Made by a program: the position numbers and the translations under genes. Under the pieces are notes generated by a model. The model did no database searches. It was not told the origin of the DNA and was given only the letters and a program-made list of their open reading frames with translations. Below, one piece after another: positions 16,415 through 25,354 of a stretch of DNA of 64,000 nt. Location: assembly GCF_019219065.1 (NCBI RefSeq), contig NZ_JAHUWK010000001.1:496001-560000 (forward strand), written 5' to 3'. The DNA is from Duganella sp. sic0402 (GTDB lineage Bacteria; Pseudomonadota; Gammaproteobacteria; Burkholderiales; Burkholderiaceae_D). Numbering within the stretch: the first letter of the stretch is position 1; each line of letters begins with the position of its first letter.

Positions 16415-16430
16415 TGGAACGATTATTGCT
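16415..16430 (+). promoter_or_regulatory. Sigma-54 (-24/-12) promoter of the ammonium transporter
   Basis: TGGAACG-ATTA-TTGCT matches the sigma-54 consensus TGGCACG-N4-TTGCW at all but one position, with the required GG (16416-16417) and GC (16428-16429) exactly 10 bases apart. It lies about 50 bases before the amt start codon. Two TGCACC half-sites, at 16364-16369 and 16405-16410, resemble one arm of the NtrC site. Nitrogen-limited, NtrC-dependent expression is the expected outcome. Confidence 0.8.
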
Positions 16431-16480
16431 TCTTGCATGAAACGTTCTTAACTTATGCATTGTTTTGGGGAGTGATTTTG

Positions 16481-17683
16481 ATGGATGCACACAAAGACGG
16501 CGCCAACGCATTATTTATCCTGCTCGGCGCCATCATGATACTGGCCATGCACGCGGGCTTTGCTTTTCTGGAGCTCGGCACCGTGCGCAAGAAAAACCAG
16601 GTCAACGCGCTGGTGAAGATCCTGGTCGACTTCGCCGTCTCGACCATCGCCTATTTCTTCGTTGGCTATGGCATCGCCTACGGCATCCATTTCTTTTCCT
16701 CGGCCGAGGTGCTGGCGGATAAAAACGGCTACGAGCTGGTCAAATTCTTCTTCCTGCTGACGTTTGCCGCCGCCATCCCGGCGATTATTTCCGGCGGTAT
16801 CGCCGAGCGCGCGCGCTTCCACCCGCAGACCATCGCCACCGCCTTGCTGGTCGGCCTGGTCTATCCGTTTTTTGAAGGCATCGCCTGGAATGGCCGATTC
16901 GGCATTCAGGACTGGCTGGCGCACACCTTCGGCGCTGTCTTCCACGACTTTGCGGGTTCGGTGGTGGTGCACGCCGTCGGCGGCTGGATCGCCTTGCCGG
17001 CCGTGCTGTTGCTGGGCGCGCGCCGTGGCCGCTATATGAAAAATGGCGGCATGGCGGCCCACCCCCCATCGTCGATTCCGTTCCTGGCCCTGGGCGCATG
17101 GATCCTGACCGTGGGCTGGTTCGGCTTCAACGTGATGAGCGCGCAGTCGCTCGACAAAATGAATGGCCTGGTGGCGGTCAACTCGCTGATGGCCATGGTT
17201 GGCGGCACGCTGGTGGCGCTGATGATGGGCAAGAACGACCCTGGTTTCGCCTATAACGGTCCCTTGGCTGGGCTGGTGGCGGTATGCGCCGGTTCGGACC
17301 TGATGCATCCGCTGGGCGCGCTGATCACTGGCGGCATTGCTGGCGCAATCTTCGTCTGGATGTTCACGCTGGCACAGAACAAATGGAAGGTGGACGATGT
17401 GCTGGGCGTGTGGCCGCTGCACGGCTTGTGCGGTGCATGGGGCGGTGTCGCGGCTGGTATTTTCGGCTTGAAGGCGCTGGGCGGAGTAGGTGGCGTGTCG
17501 CTGTGGTCGCAGCTGTTCGGCACGGTCCTGGGGGTGGCAGTCGCGCTGATCGGCGGCTATGCGGTCTATGGCGTATTGAAAGCCACCATGGGCCTCCGTC
17601 TCGATCCGGAGGAGGAATTCCACGGCGCTGATCTGTCGATACACCGCATCAGTTCCACGCCGGAGCGGGAGTCCAACTGGTGA
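16481..17683 (+). CDS. amt: Ammonium transporter (Amt family)
   Basis: Starting at the ATG at 16481, preceded by GGGGAG, the product has 400 residues and eleven predicted membrane helices. It contains the Amt twin-histidine pair, the first His in HDFAGSVVVHAVGG (about 165-175) and the second in PLHGLCGAWGG (about 315), which line the ammonia-conducting pore. The C-terminal tail (DPEEEFHGADLSIH) is the segment that binds PII proteins in this family. No glnK gene is next to it, unlike the common glnK-amtB pair. A sigma-54 promoter lies immediately upstream. The longer frame beginning at 16433 would run through that promoter's downstream region and is less likely. Confidence 0.93.
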   Translation: MDAHKDGANALFILLGAIMILAMHAGFAFLELGTVRKKNQVNALVKILVDFAVSTIAYFFVGYGIAYGIHFFSSAEVLADKNGYELVKFFFLLTFAAAIPAIISGGIAERARFHPQTIATALLVGLVYPFFEGIAWNGRFGIQDWLAHTFGAVFHDFAGSVVVHAVGGWIALPAVLLLGARRGRYMKNGGMAAHPPSSIPFLALGAWILTVGWFGFNVMSAQSLDKMNGLVAVNSLMAMVGGTLVALMMGKNDPGFAYNGPLAGLVAVCAGSDLMHPLGALITGGIAGAIFVWMFTLAQNKWKVDDVLGVWPLHGLCGAWGGVAAGIFGLKALGGVGGVSLWSQLFGTVLGVAVALIGGYAVYGVLKATMGLRLDPEEEFHGADLSIHRISSTPERESNW

Positions 17684-17834
17684 GGATAGTTTTGTCAACT
17701 GTTGAGTAGTTATCCGTCCACAATTTAACAGTGTTTGTGTTTTTTTAATGGCAGGGAGCGTCAGACTAGAACATACTTAATTTTCGTTATTAATTTATTA
17801 GTTATTTGTTTAACGAGGATAGAAGAGTTCTAAA

Positions 17835-18599
17835 ATGAAAATTAAGCTACTTAGCAGAACGTTAGTCATCTTGTTTGGGGTAACAGGATGCGCCGCCAGT
17901 GCGCTGGCGGGCAATATGGTCGAGGTCAACGGCCTCCACACGAAGTTCATCTACGACGCTGACTTCTGGGGTACGAATAATGTCACGGTTCAAGGCGATA
18001 CGATTTCGTTTGCGACCGGGCATATTTATTCGGCCGTAGCGGACGTGGCCGTTGGCCAGGAGCCGGATTACACCGTCGAAACCTGGACCACCAACGGCGT
18101 GTTCCGTGGCGTGCTGGCGGTGGCCAAGGACAGCTACAAGCTGGATGCGGCGGTCGGCAACATCATTCACGGTCAATACAGCGTGGACTCGGGCGGCCAG
18201 GTGATGGCGTACTCGAACGGCTATGTGGTCGGTGGCGACTGGAGCAACGGCGTGTTCAGCGAGCAAAGCGCGCTGGGCAGCTACCACAGCCAGTTCGCCA
18301 TTGGCAGTGCTGGCGGCATGGCGTCCTCCGGCGGCTGGGACAGTAACAGCGTGTCCAGCGGTCCCGCGCAGCGCTACGACGCCCTGGCACTCAGCCTCGG
18401 CCTGACCGGCTGGGTGCAGCAGTCGGGGCCAGGGCAGAGTTCAGCCTCCATCCAGCAAGTGAGCTTCAGCTTCTCCTCTGTCGCTGCAGACACCCCGGTG
18501 TCCTCGGTGCCTGAACCGTCCACCTACGGAATGATGGCTGGCGGCCTGGCATTGCTCGGCCTTGTCAGCCGCCGCCGCAGGCGCACGCTTGCCATGTGA
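17835..18599 (+). CDS. PEP-CTERM sorting-domain protein, copy A
   Basis: The 254-residue protein has a signal peptide (cleavage near SALAGN), a beta-rich body and a C-terminal PEP-CTERM signal: VPEPSTYGMM, a hydrophobic helix and a basic RRRRR tail. The tripartite tail is recognised by exosortase (EpsH/XrtA), which cuts and exports the protein in bacteria that make exopolysaccharide. The mature N-terminus (FIYDADFWGTNNVTVQGDTISF) is shared with the next gene, so the two are paralogues. No exosortase is in the window. A terminator follows the stop codon, so each paralogue has its own transcript. Confidence 0.9.
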   Translation: MKIKLLSRTLVILFGVTGCAASALAGNMVEVNGLHTKFIYDADFWGTNNVTVQGDTISFATGHIYSAVADVAVGQEPDYTVETWTTNGVFRGVLAVAKDSYKLDAAVGNIIHGQYSVDSGGQVMAYSNGYVVGGDWSNGVFSEQSALGSYHSQFAIGSAGGMASSGGWDSNSVSSGPAQRYDALALSLGLTGWVQQSGPGQSSASIQQVSFSFSSVAADTPVSSVPEPSTYGMMAGGLALLGLVSRRRRRTLAM

Positions 18600-18606
18600 T
18601 TTTACG

Positions 18607-18627
18607 GGCCCTGCGGGGCCTTTTTTT
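18607..18627 (+). terminator. Terminator between the two PEP-CTERM genes
   Basis: GGCCC/GGGCC (18607-18611 and 18616-18620) with a 4-base loop is followed by seven T residues (18621-18627), a standard intrinsic terminator. Confidence 0.8.
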
Positions 18628-18705
18628 ATGTGGGGTTAACTTCGGTTTTGGTAGTGCGTCAGAGCAGGTGCTTGTAGTTCATCCATTTTCTTTAAGGGGA
18701 AAGTC

Positions 18706-19428
18706 ATGATCAAGAAGCTATTACATCGTTTGCTGGCTGGGGTGTTGCTGGCAGCGGCAACCGTGGGCTCAGCCCAGGCTGTCAATTTTGTGGAAATCCA
18801 GAGCGACACGATGAGGTTTTTCTACGATGCCGATTTCTGGGGAAATAACGCGGTTTTCGCATCAGGCAACACGATCTCTCTTTATTTGAATGATGACTTT
18901 GACATACAAACCAGTTTGCACACCGCCACGCGGAGAGACATTCTTCAATCCGGCGAGTCAGCGTTGAGTGTATTTGCGGTGCGCAAGGATGGCGGCCCGA
19001 TTCAAGCGTCAATATTTAGCCTGACCAAAACGTTCTTTGAGCTAGACGCGCACGGTAGTTCGGTCAGTGCTTATATGGAGGGGAGCGTGTTTGGCGGCGA
19101 GCTATCGAACGGCCACTTTGTCAATCTAGGCTCGCAAGGACTTTTCTCCGGTAGTGCCAGCATCGCTTCGGCCGGGACAGCCTACAGCGGCATGTTGACC
19201 TCGATTGCCGTCACCGATCCAATCTACGCGAGCTTTTCGGCGGTTGGCATTAGCACGCAATTATTGCTGGGGATTGGCCAACTCGGCTATGGCAGCGTGC
19301 GCGCCGATATGAGCAGCATCAGCTATACGTTTGACGTATCGACCATACCCGAGCCGCACAGCTATGTGATGGCGATGGCGGGGCTGGGCCTGGTCGGCTT
19401 TGCCGCCCGCCGCCGCAAACGCGCCTAA
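18706..19428 (+). CDS. PEP-CTERM sorting-domain protein, copy B
   Basis: The 240-residue product has a signal peptide (cleavage after AQA), a body that begins with the same FFYDADFWGNNAVFASGNTISL pattern as copy A, in two pieces, and a PEP-CTERM tail (IPEPHSYVMAMAG, helix, ARRRKRA). Outside the first 40 mature residues the two paralogues have diverged strongly. AAGGGG precedes the start. Its last 4 bases overlap the end of the convergent XRE-cupin regulator gene. The protein should be exported and processed by an exosortase; the function of the body is unknown. Confidence 0.88.
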   Translation: MIKKLLHRLLAGVLLAAATVGSAQAVNFVEIQSDTMRFFYDADFWGNNAVFASGNTISLYLNDDFDIQTSLHTATRRDILQSGESALSVFAVRKDGGPIQASIFSLTKTFFELDAHGSSVSAYMEGSVFGGELSNGHFVNLGSQGLFSGSASIASAGTAYSGMLTSIAVTDPIYASFSAVGISTQLLLGIGQLGYGSVRADMSSISYTFDVSTIPEPHSYVMAMAGLGLVGFAARRRKRA

Positions 19429-20000
19429 CGGTGTATCACCACCAGCAGCGCCTTCGCTTCAGTTTTGCCGACGTTACGGATGATGTGCTGCTGGTCACCT
19501 GGGTAGCGCGCGGTCGCGCCCAGTTTGACTTTCTTCTTGCTTGCTCCTACTTCCACCTCCACCGAGCCGTGCAGCACTGTCAAATGCTCCTGCGCGCCGG
19601 GATCGTGTCCTTGCGAGGCCAGTTCGCCGCCCGGCGCCAGCGTCAATTCATACCATTCATATTTGCTGGCCAGTTCCAGCGGGCCGAGGATGCGCAGCAC
19701 ATAGCCCGCGTGCAGGCCGGGCAGGGTGGGGGTTTCGTGCGCGTCGACCACGCGGATAGTCTCCGTTTCGCGGTGTGCCGTCGCCAGTAGCTCACCGATC
19801 TGCACGCCCAGCGCATTGGCCAGGCGCCAGGTGATGGCGATGGTTGGATTGGCCTTTTCGCGTTCTATTTGGGATAACATGGACTTGGAAACGCCGGCGA
19901 TGCGCGACAGGTCTTCCAGCGTCAAGCCGCGCGCCAGACGCAGTCGTTGCAGGGCGGCGCCGACTTCTGGCGGGGCATTGTTAGGAACAGGTATTGTCAT
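19425..20000 (-). CDS. XRE-cupin transcriptional regulator
   Basis: The 191-residue protein has an N-terminal XRE helix-turn-helix (about 12-66, with LTLEDLSRIAGVSKSMLSQI) and a C-terminal cupin domain (about 115-190, with GAQEHLTVLHGSVEVEVG and AQHIIRNVG-like segment DQQHIIRNVG). Cupin regulators of this layout sense small metabolites and often control amino-acid or amine catabolism. It is divergent from kbl-tdh-sdaA, separated by 115 bases that contain an obvious repeated operator, so it most likely controls threonine breakdown and itself. Whether it represses or activates cannot be told from sequence. Confidence 0.88.
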   Translation of the reverse strand: MTIPVPNNAPPEVGAALQRLRLARGLTLEDLSRIAGVSKSMLSQIEREKANPTIAITWRLANALGVQIGELLATAHRETETIRVVDAHETPTLPGLHAGYVLRILGPLELASKYEWYELTLAPGGELASQGHDPGAQEHLTVLHGSVEVEVGASKKKVKLGATARYPGDQQHIIRNVGKTEAKALLVVIHR

Positions 20001-20048
20001 TGTTATTGGGTTGCGGAGTTCACTGGATCGCTTTAAAATTCAATATAT

Positions 20049-20075
20049 CGAATTTGAATTCGAAATAACGAATTT
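20049..20075. promoter_or_regulatory. Putative operator for the XRE-cupin regulator
   Basis: CGAATTTGAATTCG (20049-20062) is an inverted repeat of CGAATT around a 2-base spacer, and the half-site CGAATTT occurs again at 20069-20075, exactly 20 bases from the first. This puts two binding sites on the same face of the helix between the divergent regulator and kbl genes. Confidence 0.55.
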
Positions 20076-20115
20076 CGCATAAGATAGTGAAATCGTATCA
20101 CATACAAGGACCATC

Positions 20116-21318
20116 ATGAGCGATCAAAAAAGCAACTTCTACAGCGGCCTCCAGCAAAATCTGGATCAACTGCGCGAGCAGGGCCTGTACAAGCCGGAGC
20201 GCGTGCTTGCCTCGCGCCAGGGCGCGGAAGTGGTCAGCGACGATGGCCGGACCCTGATTAATATGTGTGCCAACAACTACCTCGGCCTGTCGGGCCAGGA
20301 GTGGGTGGCGCAGGCTTCCATCGACGCGACCAACAAGTATGGCTACGGCCTGTCGTCGGTGCGCTTCATCTGCGGCACGCAGACCGTGCACAAGCAGCTG
20401 GAGCAGGCGATTTCCCAATTCCTCGGCACCGAAGACACCATCCTGTACGCAGCCGCCTTCGACGCCAATGGCGGCGTGTTCGAGCCGCTGTTTGACGAAA
20501 ACGACGCCATCATCTCCGACGCGCTGAACCATGCTTCGATCATCGACGGCATCCGCCTGTGCAAGGCGGCGCGCTTCCGCTACGCCCACAACGACATGGC
20601 CGACCTGGAGAAGCAGCTACAAGCGGCCGCCGACAAGCGCCATAAAATCATTGTGACCGACGGCGTGTTCTCGATGGACGGCACCATCGCTCAGCTGGAC
20701 AAGATCGTCGCGCTGGCCGAGCAATACGGCGCGCTGGTGATGATCGACGAATGCCACGCCTCCGGCTTCATGGGCAAGACCGGCCGCGGCACGCACGAGC
20801 ACCACAATGTGGTCGGCAAGATCGACATCATTACCGGCACCTTGGGTAAAGCGCTGGGCGGCGCCATGGGCGGTTTTACCTCCGGCCGCAAGGAAGTGAT
20901 CGAGATGCTGCGCCAGAAGTCGCGTCCTTACCTGTTCTCCAACACGCTGGCGCCATCGATCGCCGGTGCATCGCTGACGGTGCTGGAGCGCCTGTCCTCG
21001 TCGACCGAGCTGCGCGACCGCCTGCACGAAAACACCGCTTACTTCCGCAAGGAGATCGAGCGCATCGGCTTCACCATCAAGCCAGGCACCCATCCGGTGG
21101 TGCCGGTGATGCTGTTCGATGCGCCGGTGGCGCAGAAGTTCGCCGCGCGGATGTATGAGTTGGGCGTGCTGCTCAGCGGCTTCTTCTACCCGGTGGTGCC
21201 GATGGGCCAGGCGCGCGTACGCGTGCAGTTGTCGGCGGCGCATACCCGCGAGCAGCTGGAGACCGTGCTGAGAGCATTTGAACAGGCTGGCCGCGAACTG
21301 GGCCTGCTGAAGAACTAA
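20116..21318 (+). CDS. kbl: 2-amino-3-ketobutyrate CoA ligase (glycine C-acetyltransferase)
   Basis: The 400-residue PLP enzyme splits 2-amino-3-ketobutyrate with CoA into glycine and acetyl-CoA, the second step of threonine breakdown. The family features are clear: NNYLGLS near residue 53, the PLP Lys in TGTLGKALGGAMGG near residue 245, and DECHASGF near residue 210. Length and ends match E. coli Kbl. It is the first gene of a kbl-tdh-sdaA operon, with 17 bases to tdh, and is preceded by the operator described at 20049-20075. Expression is probably controlled by the divergent XRE-cupin regulator in response to threonine or a breakdown product. Confidence 0.95.
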   Translation: MSDQKSNFYSGLQQNLDQLREQGLYKPERVLASRQGAEVVSDDGRTLINMCANNYLGLSGQEWVAQASIDATNKYGYGLSSVRFICGTQTVHKQLEQAISQFLGTEDTILYAAAFDANGGVFEPLFDENDAIISDALNHASIIDGIRLCKAARFRYAHNDMADLEKQLQAAADKRHKIIVTDGVFSMDGTIAQLDKIVALAEQYGALVMIDECHASGFMGKTGRGTHEHHNVVGKIDIITGTLGKALGGAMGGFTSGRKEVIEMLRQKSRPYLFSNTLAPSIAGASLTVLERLSSSTELRDRLHENTAYFRKEIERIGFTIKPGTHPVVPVMLFDAPVAQKFAARMYELGVLLSGFFYPVVPMGQARVRVQLSAAHTREQLETVLRAFEQAGRELGLLKN

Positions 21319-21335
21319 ACATCAGGAATAATCAA

Positions 21336-22304
21336 ATGAGTCAGCAAAAAATTCTCGTCATCGGCGCCAATGGCCAGATTGGCAGCGAACTGGTGGAAGC
21401 ACTGGCCGCGCAGCACGGCGCACAAAACGTCATCGCCAGCGATGTCAGTCCGACCAATCTGTATGGCGCGGCGCGCTACACCACGCTGAATGTGCTGGAC
21501 AAGCAGGCGCTGTGCGAACTGGTCACCGCCGAAGGCATCACCCAGGTTTACCAGCTGGCGGCGATGTTGTCCGCCACCGGCGAAGCCGCGCCGCTGAAGG
21601 CGTGGACGCTGAATATGGACGGCCTGCTGAATATTCTGGAAGTGGCGCGCGAACGCGGCGCCATCGGCAAGCCGCTGAAAGTGTTCTGGCCATCGTCGAT
21701 TGCCGCTTTCGGCCCGAACACGCCGGCCGCCGATACGCCGCAGCTGACGGTGATGGACCCGACCACTATCTACGGCATCAGCAAGCTGGCCGGCGAGCGC
21801 CTGTGCGAATACTACTTCCTGAAATACGGCGTGGACGTGCGCTCGATCCGCTACCCCGGCATCATCAGCTACAAATCGCCACCGGGCGGCGGCACCACCG
21901 ATTACGCCATCGCCATCTTCCACGCGGCGCTGCGCGGCGAGCGTTATGAATGCTTCCTCGGCCCGCAGACCACGCTGCCGATGATCTACATGCCGGACGC
22001 CATCCGCGCCACCATCGAATTGATGGATGCACCGGCGGAACAGGTCAAAGTGCGCTCTTCGTACAACGTGGCTGGCGTGTCGTTCAATCCCGAGCAACTG
22101 GCTGCCGCGATCACGCGCAAGCTGCCGGACTTCAAGATCGCCTACAAGCCGGACAGCCGCCAGGCCATCGCCGACTCTTGGCCGCAAAGCCTGGACGACG
22201 CCACCGCCACCGCCGACTGGGGCTGGACAGCACGCATCGGCGTGGATGAAATGGTCGACAGCATGCTGGCGAATATCGACGTCAGCCTGGGCAAGGCCGC
22301 CTGA
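21336..22304 (+). CDS. tdh: L-threonine 3-dehydrogenase, epimerase (SDR) type
   Basis: The 322-residue protein is an extended short-chain dehydrogenase. The NAD-binding loop is [10 protein letters not shown] at the N-terminus, and the catalytic Tyr and Lys are in YGISK near residue 145. It resembles UDP-glucose epimerases rather than the zinc-dependent Tdh of E. coli. Such epimerase-type threonine dehydrogenases oxidise threonine to 2-amino-3-ketobutyrate with NAD. Adjacency to kbl makes this assignment strong: the unstable ketone can pass directly to Kbl. The start ATG at 21336 follows AGGAA. Confidence 0.92.
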   Translation: MSQQKILVIGANGQIGSELVEALAAQHGAQNVIASDVSPTNLYGAARYTTLNVLDKQALCELVTAEGITQVYQLAAMLSATGEAAPLKAWTLNMDGLLNILEVARERGAIGKPLKVFWPSSIAAFGPNTPAADTPQLTVMDPTTIYGISKLAGERLCEYYFLKYGVDVRSIRYPGIISYKSPPGGGTTDYAIAIFHAALRGERYECFLGPQTTLPMIYMPDAIRATIELMDAPAEQVKVRSSYNVAGVSFNPEQLAAAITRKLPDFKIAYKPDSRQAIADSWPQSLDDATATADWGWTARIGVDEMVDSMLANIDVSLGKAA

Positions 22305-22339
22305 GAGCGCGCCTCCAACGAGAAAGAGAGAGACAACAG

Positions 22340-23716
22340 ATGGACATGAGCGTTTTTGATTTATTCAAAATCGGCATCGGCCCGTCGAGTTCCCACACCG
22401 TGGGACCGATGGTGGCGGCACGCCGCTTTTTGCAGGACAACGCTCCGCTGGATGACGTGACCGAAGTCAAGGCCGAGCTGTATGGCTCGCTGGCCCTGAC
22501 CGGCATCGGTCACGCCACCGATAAAGCCGTGCTGCTTGGCCTGATGGGCGAAACCCCGCAAGGCGTCAATCCAGCGCAGGTAGACGCGCAGCTGGCCGCC
22601 GCCGAAGCGGCAGGGCAGCTTGCGCTGCTCGGCCAGCACGCTGTCCCGTTCAAGCGCGGCACGCACCTGATCTTCCACATGGCCGAATCGCTGCCCGAAC
22701 ACCCGAATGGCATGCGCTTCACGCTGACCCGCAAGGATGGTGGCGCCACCAGCAAAGTCTATTACTCGGTTGGCGGCGGCTTTATCCGCGAAGAAGGCGA
22801 GGAAGCGGCGGCAGTGGCTGCGATCGCCGTGCCATACCCGTTCGGCACCATGGACGAACTGCTGGCGCACGGCGTGCGCAGCGGCTTGACCATCCCGCAG
22901 ATGCTGCGCGCAAATGAGTGCGCCCGCATCAGCGACGAAGAGTTGAACGCCGGCCTGGATAAAATCTGGCATGTGATGCGCGACTGTATCGTGCGCGGGC
23001 TGGAAACGCCGGGCCAGCTGCCGGGTGGCTTGAACGTCAAGCGCCGTGCCGCCAGCCTGTGGACGCAGGCGCGTGCCAACATCAGCAATCCGAACAGCCT
23101 GCCGCACGATGCGATGCACCAGGTCAGCCTGTACGCGATGGCGGTAAACGAGGAAAACGCCGCCGGTGGCCGTGTGGTCACTGCGCCGACCAATGGCGCC
23201 GCCGGCATTATCCCGGCCGTGCTGCGCTACTATGCGGAAGACTGCAAGCCAAGCGACCCAGCCACCGGCGTGCGCAACTTCATGCTGACGGCCGCTGCGA
23301 TCGGCATGCTATGCAAACGCAATGCGTCGATCTCCGGCGCGGAAATCGGCTGTCAGGGCGAAGTCGGCGTGGCGTGCGCCATGGCGGCGGCGGGCCTGGT
23401 GGCGGCACTGGGCGGCAGCAATGGGCAGATCGAGAACGCCGCCGAAATCGGTATCGAACACCATCTGGGCATGACCTGCGATCCCATCGGAGGGCTGGTC
23501 CAAATTCCCTGTATTGAGCGCAACGGCATGGGCGCCGTCAAGGCCATCACGGCCGCCTCGCTTGCTCTGAAAGGCGACGGCACCCATTTCGTCAGCCTCG
23601 ACGAAGTGATCGAAACCATGCGCCAGACCGGCGCCGACATGCAGGCCAAGTACAAAGAAACCTCGCTGGGCGGCCTGGCGATCCACGTCATCACCGTTAA
23701 TCACGCTGCCTGCTAA
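22340..23716 (+). CDS. sdaA: L-serine dehydratase
   Basis: The 458-residue protein is a single-chain iron-sulfur L-serine dehydratase. The N-terminal domain opens with [18 protein letters not shown], and the cluster-binding cysteines are in the C-terminal half ([18 protein letters not shown] and IPCIERNG). It converts serine to pyruvate and ammonia. Placed after kbl and tdh, it completes a route from threonine to pyruvate, since glycine can be made into serine by GlyA. Its last 20 bases overlap the convergent M56 gene. Length and motifs are normal for type 1 bacterial enzymes. Confidence 0.95.
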   Translation: MDMSVFDLFKIGIGPSSSHTVGPMVAARRFLQDNAPLDDVTEVKAELYGSLALTGIGHATDKAVLLGLMGETPQGVNPAQVDAQLAAAEAAGQLALLGQHAVPFKRGTHLIFHMAESLPEHPNGMRFTLTRKDGGATSKVYYSVGGGFIREEGEEAAAVAAIAVPYPFGTMDELLAHGVRSGLTIPQMLRANECARISDEELNAGLDKIWHVMRDCIVRGLETPGQLPGGLNVKRRAASLWTQARANISNPNSLPHDAMHQVSLYAMAVNEENAAGGRVVTAPTNGAAGIIPAVLRYYAEDCKPSDPATGVRNFMLTAAAIGMLCKRNASISGAEIGCQGEVGVACAMAAAGLVAALGGSNGQIENAAEIGIEHHLGMTCDPIGGLVQIPCIERNGMGAVKAITAASLALKGDGTHFVSLDEVIETMRQTGADMQAKYKETSLGGLAIHVITVNHAAC

Positions 23717-24893
23717 CGTCCAGTTGCAGTTTGAAGTTGCCGACGGCGACGGCTGCGGTTTCGTTGATCGCTACCAGCAGTCCTGGGCTGCTGACCACTT
23801 GGTCGTCATGTTTGATGAAGGCTTTCACGAACACGGAGGTGTCGCTGGCTTTGCTTAGCAGCAGCTCCGTGCGCCATATGCCATCTTTCCCTTGGCTGGC
23901 CACGGCGGCCGGTACGCCTTCCTGCATCAGCAGCGTGGGCGCGGACGTTTCGCCGCCGGCGTTCAGCTTCATCTTGACCAGGTATTTGTCTGTACTTTCC
24001 ACGCCGGCGTTGGCTGCCATCGCGCCGTAGCCGCATGCTGCGATAAAGGTGGTGACAGCGATGCGGCCCGCTACGCGGCGAAACATGCTGGGAGGCGTTT
24101 TCTGCAATTGCATGAGGCGTTCCTTGAGTGGATGAGTGGACTGCCATTGGCAGTGGATCAGTGCTGTTTGCGTGGATATCTGCGTTTTCAGCATGGCGTC
24201 GGCGTAGCTGCGTTTTAGCAGCGGATGGTCGAGCATGACAACCGCGTCGCACGCCAGTTCCTGATCCTGCCGGAATCGGCGCGCGGCCAGGTGCACCAAA
24301 GGATGAAACCAGAGTGCGCACTGAATCGCCGCGCAGATGGCATTCATCAGCGGATCGCAGCGGTGTACGTGTACGGCTTCGTGAGCGAGTATCAGCTGCT
24401 GCTCTTGCGCTGTATAGCGCGTGGCGAAATCTGCCGGTAACACAATCATCGGCCGCCAGAGACCGACGACGGCGGGGCCTGCGTCGGTACGCTTGCTGTG
24501 ATAGATGTCGCCATCGCGCCGCAGTAGGCCAATATGCTGGCGGTAGCGCCGGTGCGCGACGCCGTACCAGGCCAGCATCGCCACGGCGACGACCAGCCAG
24601 GCCGCCAACAGCCACTGGTGCCATTGCGGGCCAGTGCTGGCGGGGGATGCGCCTGCGCCGGCATTGGCGAGATGATGTAGCGGCGCGACGATCGGCTGCA
24701 CTGGCGCCGGCATATGCGCAGACGACAACGTGGCCATCGCCAGCATTGCGGCCGGCACTGCGGCCCAGGCCATATAGGCTATTCGCGCGCCGAATGCGCG
24801 GCGTAGCGGCACGCGGGCGGCGCATAGCAGCGGAATTACCACGCTGGCAATCAGGCTGGCGGAGATCAGTGTGTGCAGGATGTCATTTGCCAT
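23697..24893 (-). CDS. M56-family (BlaR1-like) membrane metallopeptidase
   Basis: The 398-residue protein has membrane segments near residues 8-27, 38-58 and 92-108, and a cytosolic zinc-protease domain with HEAVH (about residue 172) and the third-ligand segment DQELACD. A further hydrophobic segment lies near 275-292. After this comes a C-terminal domain of about 100 residues made of two beta-rich segments ([14 protein letters not shown] and [14 protein letters not shown]), with no penicillin-binding SxxK/SxN motifs. It is therefore not a beta-lactam sensor. It pairs with the BlaI-type repressor upstream, overlapping its stop, in the usual sensor-repressor arrangement. The signal is unknown. 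Confidence 0.88.
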   Translation of the reverse strand: MANDILHTLISASLIASVVIPLLCAARVPLRRAFGARIAYMAWAAVPAAMLAMATLSSAHMPAPVQPIVAPLHHLANAGAGASPASTGPQWHQWLLAAWLVVAVAMLAWYGVAHRRYRQHIGLLRRDGDIYHSKRTDAGPAVVGLWRPMIVLPADFATRYTAQEQQLILAHEAVHVHRCDPLMNAICAAIQCALWFHPLVHLAARRFRQDQELACDAVVMLDHPLLKRSYADAMLKTQISTQTALIHCQWQSTHPLKERLMQLQKTPPSMFRRVAGRIAVTTFIAACGYGAMAANAGVESTDKYLVKMKLNAGGETSAPTLLMQEGVPAAVASQGKDGIWRTELLLSKASDTSVFVKAFIKHDDQVVSSPGLLVAINETAAVAVGNFKLQLDVSRQRD

Positions 24894-25263
24894 CGCTCAG
24901 CTCATCAACAAGGCGCTTCAGTTCATCGAGATCGCTGGCGCTCAGTTTGCCGTGTTGACCGAAATGCGCTACCAGCGGAGCGATACGCCCGCCGAACAGG
25001 CGCTGCACCATGCTGCCGGTCTCTGTCACCAGCCATTGGTCGCGCGTCAGGAGAGGTGAGTAGAGAAAGCGCCGGCCATCCTTCTCGGCGCGGACAGCGC
25101 CTTTCTTGAGAAGCCGATTCAGCAGGGTCTTGATGGTGGCGACCTGCCATGCTTGTTGATCGCTGAGTTCTGTCACGACTTCTTCCGCCGTTCGCGGACT
25201 GCCCCGCCACAGCACTTCCATGACTTGCGATTCAGCCTCGCTAATGTGGACAGTTGATTTCAT
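24883..25263 (-). CDS. BlaI/MecI/CopY-family repressor
   Basis: The product has 126 residues from the ATG at 25263. It contains the winged-helix domain of the family (ISEAESQVMEVLW, then TIKTLLNRLLKKGAV and the wing DGRRFLYSP) and a C-terminal dimer helix. A longer frame up to 25290 would run through the operator palindrome and lacks a ribosome-binding site, so the shorter start is preferred. It overlaps the M56 gene by 11 bases. The M56 partner probably cleaves it or triggers its release on signal. It is divergent from the FTR1 gene, with a single operator between. Confidence 0.9.
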   Translation of the reverse strand: MKSTVHISEAESQVMEVLWRGSPRTAEEVVTELSDQQAWQVATIKTLLNRLLKKGAVRAEKDGRRFLYSPLLTRDQWLVTETGSMVQRLFGGRIAPLVAHFGQHGKLSASDLDELKRLVDELSDGK

Positions 25264-25272
25264 ATGGTTAAC

Positions 25273-25299
25273 GATTACATATGTAATCAATCATGTCAA
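25273..25299 (-). promoter_or_regulatory. BlaI-type operator and promoter of the repressor gene
   Basis: GATTACATATGTAATC (25273-25288) is a perfect 16-base palindrome containing TACATATGTA, matching the TACAnnTGTA core of BlaI/CopY operators. A perfect -35 TTGACA on the minus strand (25294-25299) is placed so that the palindrome fills the spacer and reaches the -10 region, as expected for autorepression. The site also sits upstream of the divergent FTR1 gene. Confidence 0.82.
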
Positions 25300-25354
25300 T
25301 GCTTCTTCTGCAGAAATGATGGAATTGTCTTATAGTCACCGGCTTGAATAAGCG

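Noticed and set aside
23697..25263. Beta-lactam resistance regulator pair
   Set aside because: The M56 protein has no penicillin-binding domain and no beta-lactamase gene is near.
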